From NCBI GenBank assembly GCA_021160415.1, contig JAGHCP010000031.1:1-9341 (forward strand): 9,341 nt of DNA. The letters are read 5' to 3'. A program made the translations under genes and the position numbers. Each line of letters starts with the position of its first letter. Within the stretch, counting starts at the first letter, position 1. The DNA is from Desulfurococcales archaeon (lineage in GTDB: Archaea; Thermoproteota; Thermoprotei_A; Sulfolobales; NBVN01). Below, one piece after another: positions 6,188 through 9,341 of the stretch. Under the pieces are notes generated by a model, which did not search any database, was not told the origin of the DNA, and saw only the letters and a program-made list of their open reading frames with translations.

Positions 6188-7070
6188 AGCTTTCTCCCTT
6201 GACGTATCTGAGGGCCGCATCGAGTTCGACATTTACTCCGTATCGGCGTTTAAAGAACTTAATTAAGTTCCAGACGTCCCTTCTCAAAACGTCCTCATGT
6301 CGGGGGTCATGGATGTATAGGTACTGAGGCCAGTCAATAATGTAGGGCTCCCAACTCCCCTCACTAACTATTACGTTGTACTCGCTCAAATCACCATGCA
6401 CTATCCCTAGCTGCTTGTACGCCACCCTCAGAACGCTGAGGAGATCCATTAACACTTCCCTAGGTTTCGGGAGATCCCTAAGCTTATGTAGCTCGACCCC
6501 CTGCAGATACTCCATAACTACAGCGTGCTTACTCCACCCGAAAACCTTCGGGACGTGCCTCGTGAACCTCATTAAATCCTTAAGGGCTTTATACTCTCTC
6601 TCGGCGGCCGTCTTAGATCTTATCAACCAGTTCGCTTCATCGGTGAGATAATCCCTGACTCTAACCACTTTCTGGAAGCTTATTCTCCCTATTCTATAGA
6701 ACTTAATTGCTGCTTCTGGGCCTTCACGAAGCTTCGCTAAGTATATCTCGCTTTCCTTCCCCACCCCTATGGGTGGGCCTAAATGCGTTATGATTTCCTT
6801 CTTAGCTAGTAAATTCACGGCTAAGAGATCCAACCCTAAATAAGTTAGTCGGTAGCCTCTGTTCCCTGCCCCGCCTTTAATAACCGCTTTAATCTCTGAG
6901 AGCTTCATTAGGGACTTCATCACTTTCTTAGGGCTTAATCTTACCCTTGATTCGATTACCTCGATAGGTACATACTCAAATCTGCCTAGGTATCTGTCAA
7001 GAACCTTAAGCACCTTAAAGTCAGCTGGCTCGAGGCTCGGGAGTATGTTGTGGAGCATTAAGGACCACAT
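6165..7070 (-). CDS. rio2: RIO2-type serine/threonine kinase/ATPase
   Basis: 301 residues. An N-terminal winged helix (about 14-92, SLEPADFKVLKVLDRY to YLGLDLLAVN) is the hallmark of RIO2 as opposed to RIO1. The kinase domain follows: nucleotide loop GVGKESEIYLA (102-112), ATP-anchoring lysine K123 in AIKFYRIG, catalytic loop HGDLSEYN (225-232, D227) and metal-binding IIDWPQ (D246), which replaces the DFG of ordinary kinases. RIO2 binds pre-40S/30S particles in the cytosol and acts in late maturation of small-subunit rRNA, mostly as an ATPase. All catalytic residues are present and the length is normal. A TATA-like element about 25 bases upstream points to a transcript start at or near ATG 7070, so the mRNA may be leaderless; ATG 7058 is an alternative. 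DUF460 follows with overlapping reading frames. Confidence 0.95.
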   Translation of the reverse strand: MWSLMLHNILPSLEPADFKVLKVLDRYLGRFEYVPIEVIESRVRLSPKKVMKSLMKLSEIKAVIKGGAGNRGYRLTYLGLDLLAVNLLAKKEIITHLGPPIGVGKESEIYLAKLREGPEAAIKFYRIGRISFQKVVRVRDYLTDEANWLIRSKTAAEREYKALKDLMRFTRHVPKVFGWSKHAVVMEYLQGVELHKLRDLPKPREVLMDLLSVLRVAYKQLGIVHGDLSEYNVIVSEGSWEPYIIDWPQYLYIHDPRHEDVLRRDVWNLIKFFKRRYGVNVELDAALRYVKGESYGEWETP

Positions 7071-7096
7071 CCTACGCTGTTCCAGTACCTTAAAAC
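7066..7096 (-). promoter_or_regulatory. Promoter of the RIO2-DUF460 operon
   Basis: On the minus strand TTTTAAGG (7095 to 7088) is a TATA-like box. A start about 25 bases downstream falls close to 7066-7070, at the ATG itself, which suggests a leaderless mRNA. No Shine-Dalgarno sequence is present before the start. The box lies shortly after the end of the C/D sRNA. Confidence 0.5.
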
Positions 7097-7113
7097 GTTA
7101 GCGTAGGGGAAAC

Positions 7114-7164
7114 TCAGACACCGACCCGTCATCACGTAACTCAGTCCCGGGTTACACTCATCAC
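7114..7164 (-). ncRNA. Box C/D guide sRNA, two guides
   Basis: On the minus strand the order and spacing are those of an archaeal C/D sRNA: box C GTGATGA (7164-7158), 13-base guide GTGTAACCCGGGA, box D' CTGA (7144-7141), 5-base spacer GTTAC, box C' GTGATGA (7135-7129), 11-base guide CGGGTCGGTGT, box D CTGA (7117-7114). All four boxes match the consensus exactly. Such RNAs assemble with L7Ae, Nop5 and fibrillarin and direct 2'-O-methylation of rRNA or tRNA at the base paired five positions upstream of D or D'. The predicted target strings are UCCCGGGUUACAC (a G would be methylated) and ACACCGACCCG (a C would be methylated); I could not place either with confidence. RNA ends are uncertain by several bases and no clear terminal stem is visible. 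It lies 17 bases after the methionine adenosyltransferase stop and could be processed from that mRNA's 3' end or have its own promoter. Confidence 0.8.
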
Positions 7165-7180
7165 AAAAACAATTTAGACT

Positions 7181-8407
7181 TCAGAAAAGCATCACTTCAC
7201 CTTCAACTATGTCCTCCGTCAGCTTCGTGACCCTGGACAGCTCTTCGTCGATGAGCGCCTCAACATCGGATTTAATTGCACTGAAATCCTCCCGGCTATC
7301 AGTTAGTATCTTAGCTACCGCAACCTGCGGCATGTCTATAGGTGCCCCTATGCGTGAGAGAACCTCAACGTAAACTTCCTTGACCTTGGGTTCCTCCTCA
7401 ACGATCTTGTTTGCTATTCTCTGAGCTAGGACGTTGTAGAGCTTGCCAACGTGACTCACGGGGTTCTTCCCGGCAGTAGCCTCTAAGCTCATAGGTCTAA
7501 GGGGCGTAATCAAGCCGTTCGCCCTATTCCCCCTACCCGTCATTCCGTCATCACCATGCTCTGCTGACGTCCCAGTAACTGTTATATACGCTATTCCCTT
7601 ATCGGGCTTATCAGCCGCGTTAACAACTGCTTCAATCTCATATTCAGGGGCCAACCTAGAGGCGAGATCAAGTACGCTGTTAAGAACCTCCTCCTTAACG
7701 GATAAGTAGTGATCCATATCCTTAATTAAGCTGGAAATCATCGCGGCAGCTATTGTTAACTTAATCTTCCTGTCGGTTCTAAGACCCATAACCTTGATGT
7801 CTTCCCCCACCTCAGGTAGTTTTTCCTTGAAGTCCCTAGAGTTAAGGAATCTTTCAGTCTCCAGAACTAATCTCTCAAGCTTAGAAAGCGGTGCGAAGCT
7901 AACCCCGAAGCTCGTGTCGTTAGCTAGGGGTATCGAAGACTTGCCAAGCTCAAACACACCGACAAGGTCCTGACTGCCGCTCCTAACTAAATAGTCGATC
8001 TTTACATGCCTTTCCGGGTCAAGGAACCTCATATTTTTCTTAATCCACTCCCTGACAGCACCCAAAACAATAGTTCCGATGGGTACCCTGTCTATCTTAC
8101 CATTTTCCAAAACAATATACTCTGTAGCTCTTCCCGAGACTATAATGGTTATTGGGTGAAGGACTTCACCACCGCCGAACTTAGGCTTCGCCTGCCCACC
8201 CACAAGCAGAACTTTATCGAGGTTATGATGAAGTATTGATCCGTAATTATCCATATAATATTTAGAAAGCGCTACGCTTGAAACCTCAGACGCAGCATCA
8301 GCTATGTAGTCGGGATGCCCAACCCCTTTCCTCTCAACAAGTTCCACTGTCTGCTGCTCGACAGGCGTCCACTCGATAAACTCAACCTGTATATTCCTGC
8401 CCCCCAT
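7181..8407 (-). CDS. mat: Archaeal-type S-adenosylmethionine synthetase
   Basis: 408 residues, full length for the archaeal methionine adenosyltransferase family (COG1812), which is very divergent from bacterial MetK. It converts methionine and ATP to S-adenosylmethionine, pyrophosphate and phosphate in the cytosol. Visible signatures: GHPD at 30-33 with the following helix (YIADAASEV), LLVGGQAKPKFGGGE (67-81), SAEHGDDGMTGRGNR (281-295), and RPMSLEATAGKNPVSHVGKLY (304-324), all typical of the active site. ATG 8407 is the start: a weak AGGT lies about seven bases before it and the family N-terminus (RNIQVEF) begins three residues in. Transcribed alone from its own promoter. The C/D sRNA begins 17 bases beyond its stop; the sRNA's methylation activity consumes SAM, though that link may be coincidence of position. 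Confidence 0.97.
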   Translation of the reverse strand: MGGRNIQVEFIEWTPVEQQTVELVERKGVGHPDYIADAASEVSSVALSKYYMDNYGSILHHNLDKVLLVGGQAKPKFGGGEVLHPITIIVSGRATEYIVLENGKIDRVPIGTIVLGAVREWIKKNMRFLDPERHVKIDYLVRSGSQDLVGVFELGKSSIPLANDTSFGVSFAPLSKLERLVLETERFLNSRDFKEKLPEVGEDIKVMGLRTDRKIKLTIAAAMISSLIKDMDHYLSVKEEVLNSVLDLASRLAPEYEIEAVVNAADKPDKGIAYITVTGTSAEHGDDGMTGRGNRANGLITPLRPMSLEATAGKNPVSHVGKLYNVLAQRIANKIVEEEPKVKEVYVEVLSRIGAPIDMPQVAVAKILTDSREDFSAIKSDVEALIDEELSRVTKLTEDIVEGEVMLF

Positions 8408-8417
8408 TTTACTTACC

Positions 8418-8450
8418 TAATTTGAGGGGGGGTCTGAATAAAATTAAGCT
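8418..8450 (-). promoter_or_regulatory. Promoter of the SAM synthetase gene
   Basis: CTTAATTTTA (8449 to 8440 on the minus strand) is TATA-like and predicts a start near 8418, eleven bases before ATG 8407. The stretch between box and ATG contains a C-run. No riboswitch-like structure fits in so short a leader. Confidence 0.5.
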
Positions 8451-8486
8451 TTACCTTACGAGAAACTCCGAAGTTATATGCGAAGG

Positions 8487-8518
8487 AAAAGCTCCCTAAC
8501 CCATGTAAACGTAGGAGC
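8487..8518 (-). terminator. Hairpin followed by a T-run, possible end of the Sm transcript
   Basis: On the minus strand GCTCCTA (8518-8512) pairs with TAGGGAGC (8498-8491), seven pairs with one bulged base and a 13-base loop, and is followed at once by TTTT (8490-8487). It lies about 40 bases after the Sm stop codon. Archaeal termination depends mainly on T-rich DNA, so the hairpin may be incidental or may protect the 3' end. The T-run is short. Confidence 0.35.
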
Positions 8519-8559
8519 AATTCTGTTGGTTAGTCAAACATTACTAAGTCTAACCTTAA

Positions 8560-8811
8560 TCATCCTCCGCTGTAATTAACCACAATGTAGAGAATCTGAC
8601 TTCCTCTGATTAAGACTGTACCGTACTTAGCCTTTGGCTCGTTGGTGTCTCCAGAGAGCTCCTCGCAGTTAACCATGACTACATTCATCGTTGGGTCAGT
8701 CATTATCAATCTGCCGACGTAAGCATCACCATCCTTAACTCTGACCAACACATCTTTATTCACGGACATTCTGAGCGTCTTCAGAGGACTCTCCATACGC
8801 TGAAATGACAT
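8560..8811 (-). CDS. Archaeal Sm/LSm-family RNA-binding protein
   Basis: 83 residues from ATG 8811. The Sm1 motif spans about 20-50 (KDVLVRVKDGDAYVGRLI, then MTDPTMNVVMVNCEE, with the nucleobase-binding loop D39-P-T-M-N43 where many family members have DxHMN) and the Sm2 motif is VLIRGSQILYIVV (66-78, with the R69-G70 pair). Archaeal Sm proteins form heptameric rings that bind oligo-U RNA and take part in RNA processing and decay. The start is decided by the upstream sequence: GAGGTG (8823-8818) is an excellent Shine-Dalgarno sequence exactly six bases before ATG 8811, whereas the in-frame GTG at 8820 lies inside that element. In many archaea this gene is followed by rpl37e; here the next gene is the SAM synthetase after about 150 bases, with no L37e-like sequence between. 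Confidence 0.92.
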   Translation of the reverse strand: MSFQRMESPLKTLRMSVNKDVLVRVKDGDAYVGRLIMTDPTMNVVMVNCEELSGDTNEPKAKYGTVLIRGSQILYIVVNYSGG

Positions 8812-8817
8812 TACCTC

Positions 8818-8859
8818 CACCTCTGCACTTACGTAAAGCCTTAGGTATATAAGTTTTCA
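8818..8859 (-). promoter_or_regulatory. Promoter and ribosome binding site of the Sm gene
   Basis: CTTATATACC (8853 to 8844, minus strand) is a near-consensus TATA box. The predicted start, near 8823, falls at the beginning of the Shine-Dalgarno sequence GAGGTG (8823-8818), giving an unusually short leader of about twelve bases made almost entirely of ribosome binding site. Confidence 0.65.
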
Positions 8860-8886
8860 GCTAATACCTCAACCAGGAAATCCCCA

Positions 8887-8917
8887 CTTTTTAAGGATAG
8901 AGAATGGTTATACAAGG
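8887..8917 (+). promoter_or_regulatory. Promoter of the Alba-like gene, probably leaderless
   Basis: CTTTTTAAGG (8887-8896) is a TATA-like box whose centre lies 26 bases before the GTG at 8918, so transcription should begin at or next to the start codon. A second TATA-like string, GTTATAC (8907-8913), is too close to serve this start. Confidence 0.55.
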
Positions 8918-9190
8918 GTGGCGGTGTTGATCGACAAGGGTAAGATTAAGGTTGGGAGCAAACCTCTCGACGATTACCTTGTCTCTGCCGCCGTCATGTT
9001 TAACCAGGGAATAAGCAAGCTCACAATAAAGGGTTGGGGCGACTCCATATCCAAGGCCGTAGCCCTCTACAACGCCTTAAAGGATCGGATGGGTGACGCC
9101 ATAGAACTGAAGGATGTGAGGATCGGTAGCGAGGAAATAAAGGGAAGGCTTATTTCATACATTGAAATAGATGTTGAGAGGATTTACTGA
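8918..9190 (+). CDS. Alba-family nucleic-acid-binding protein, divergent
   Basis: 90 residues, the usual Alba length. The fold signature is clear: KVGSKPLDDYLVSAAVMFNQG (11-31), the SKLTIKGWGDSISKAV segment (33-48) and the last strands VRIGSEEIKGRL and SYIEIDVERIY. Alba proteins are abundant archaeal chromatin or RNA-binding proteins that act as dimers. Compared with my recollection of Sulfolobus Alba (IGKKPVMNY and KARGRAISKAVD), the first of the two lysines (K16, the known acetylation site) is Ser here (S14) with K15 kept, and the two arginines of the RGR segment are replaced (KGWGDSIS). The beta-hairpin arm is also short. Nucleic-acid binding may therefore be weaker or of another kind. Start is GTG 8918, with GTG 8924 and TTG 8927 as alternatives. 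It diverges from the Sm gene. Confidence 0.85.
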   Translation: MAVLIDKGKIKVGSKPLDDYLVSAAVMFNQGISKLTIKGWGDSISKAVALYNALKDRMGDAIELKDVRIGSEEIKGRLISYIEIDVERIY

Positions 9191-9222
9191 AGAACCTTAA
9201 TTCACTTGATTACACTCAACTA

Positions 9223-9341
9223 TTAAGTAGCTTCTGATGCCTCATTAACGTTGCCTACAAGCTCCGTTGCTAATTCTTGCGTTATTTTGTCCTTTCTTTT
9301 TTTCTTTCTTCTTTCCTTGAAACTTATTCTAGTTGGCGCAT
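9223..9341 (-). CDS. Probable C-terminal end of a gene running off the right edge
   Basis: An open minus-strand frame enters from the right edge and ends at TAA (9225-9223), giving 38 residues: APTRISFKERRKKKRKDK followed by ITQELATELVGNVNEASEAT. The very basic stretch then a mildly amphipathic, acidic tail would suit the cytosolic tail of a protein or an RNA-binding C-terminus, but no family can be recognised from so little. It converges on the Alba-like gene with 32 bases between stops. The basic stretch is encoded by an almost pure purine run, so the open frame could be a chance effect of low complexity; the reading beyond the run is more gene-like. Confidence 0.45.
   Translation of the reverse strand, partial: APTRISFKERRKKKRKDKITQELATELVGNVNEASEAT
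9291..9318 (+). terminator. 28-base pyrimidine tract, possible terminator for the Alba-like gene
   Basis: Positions 9291-9318 contain only C and T, including seven consecutive T (9297-9303) and further T-triplets. T-rich non-template DNA is the main archaeal termination signal, and this lies about 100 bases after the Alba-like stop. The same run encodes the lysine/arginine stretch of the probable partial gene on the other strand, so the pyrimidine bias may simply be coding. Confidence 0.35.

Noticed and set aside
7118..7128. Guide before box D aimed at the 16S decoding region near E. coli C1400-C1402
   Set aside because: The target string ACACCGACCCG resembles ACACCGCCCG only with a bulged base; six continuous pairs are too few to assign a target.
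8006..8239. Plus-strand open frame inside the SAM synthetase gene
   Set aside because: Antisense to a full-length, well-conserved enzyme.
8528..8555. Inverted repeat GGTTAG / CTAACC after the Sm gene
   Set aside because: Six-base arms with a 16-base loop are expected by chance in this AT-rich spacer, and no T-run follows.

Overview
The window is a gene-dense piece of an archaeal chromosome, most likely from a thermophilic member of the Thermoproteota (Crenarchaeota/TACK group). The support is a group II chaperonin (thermosome), an archaeal-type methionine adenosyltransferase, a RIO2 kinase, a DUF460 protein, an archaeal Sm protein, an Alba-family protein and a box C/D guide RNA. Promoters are archaeal: TATA-like boxes lie about 25 bases before the inferred transcript starts, and genes have either short Shine-Dalgarno leaders or no leader. 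The genus cannot be settled from the sequence alone; something near Desulfurococcales is a guess.

Layout, left to right. Positions 1-838 (minus) hold the N-terminal half of a thermosome subunit, broken by a frameshift near 362-371. A divergent promoter region (839-945) separates it from a plus-strand protein (946-1713) that looks like a degenerate Ncs6/Ncs2-type tRNA thiolation protein. It is followed by a small protein with two Hfq/Sm-like repeats (1764-2186). An ASCH-domain protein (2188-2556, minus) converges on that gene with a one-base gap. From a compact divergent promoter, a PhoU-like DUF47 protein (2584-3261) and a divergent PiT-family permease (3278-4207) form a two-gene plus-strand operon. 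The permease gene overlaps tail to tail with a long DUF460 gene (4172-6187, minus), which in turn overlaps the end of the RIO2 kinase gene (6165-7070, minus). Upstream, in the space between RIO2 and the methionine adenosyltransferase gene (7181-8407, minus), lies a well-formed double-guide box C/D sRNA (7114-7164, minus). Then come an Sm/LSm protein (8560-8811, minus), a divergent Alba-like gene (8918-9190, plus), and the probable last 38 codons of another minus-strand gene running off the right edge.

How the genes fit together. Apart from the chaperonin, the phosphate-type transport pair and SAM synthesis, most of the window concerns RNA: tRNA thiolation-like, Hfq-like, ASCH, RIO2 (small-subunit maturation), DUF460 with a YqgF/RuvC-like RNase H fold, a methylation-guide sRNA, Sm and Alba. 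The SAM made by the adenosyltransferase is the methyl donor for box C/D-guided 2'-O-methylation, and the guide RNA lies directly in that gene's 3' flank. The most interesting items are the guide RNA, the Ncs6-like protein without a PP-loop, the RIO2-DUF460 overlap and the tandem Hfq-like protein. No mobile element, CRISPR array, tRNA or rRNA was seen, and no stretch over 300 bases is without a gene.
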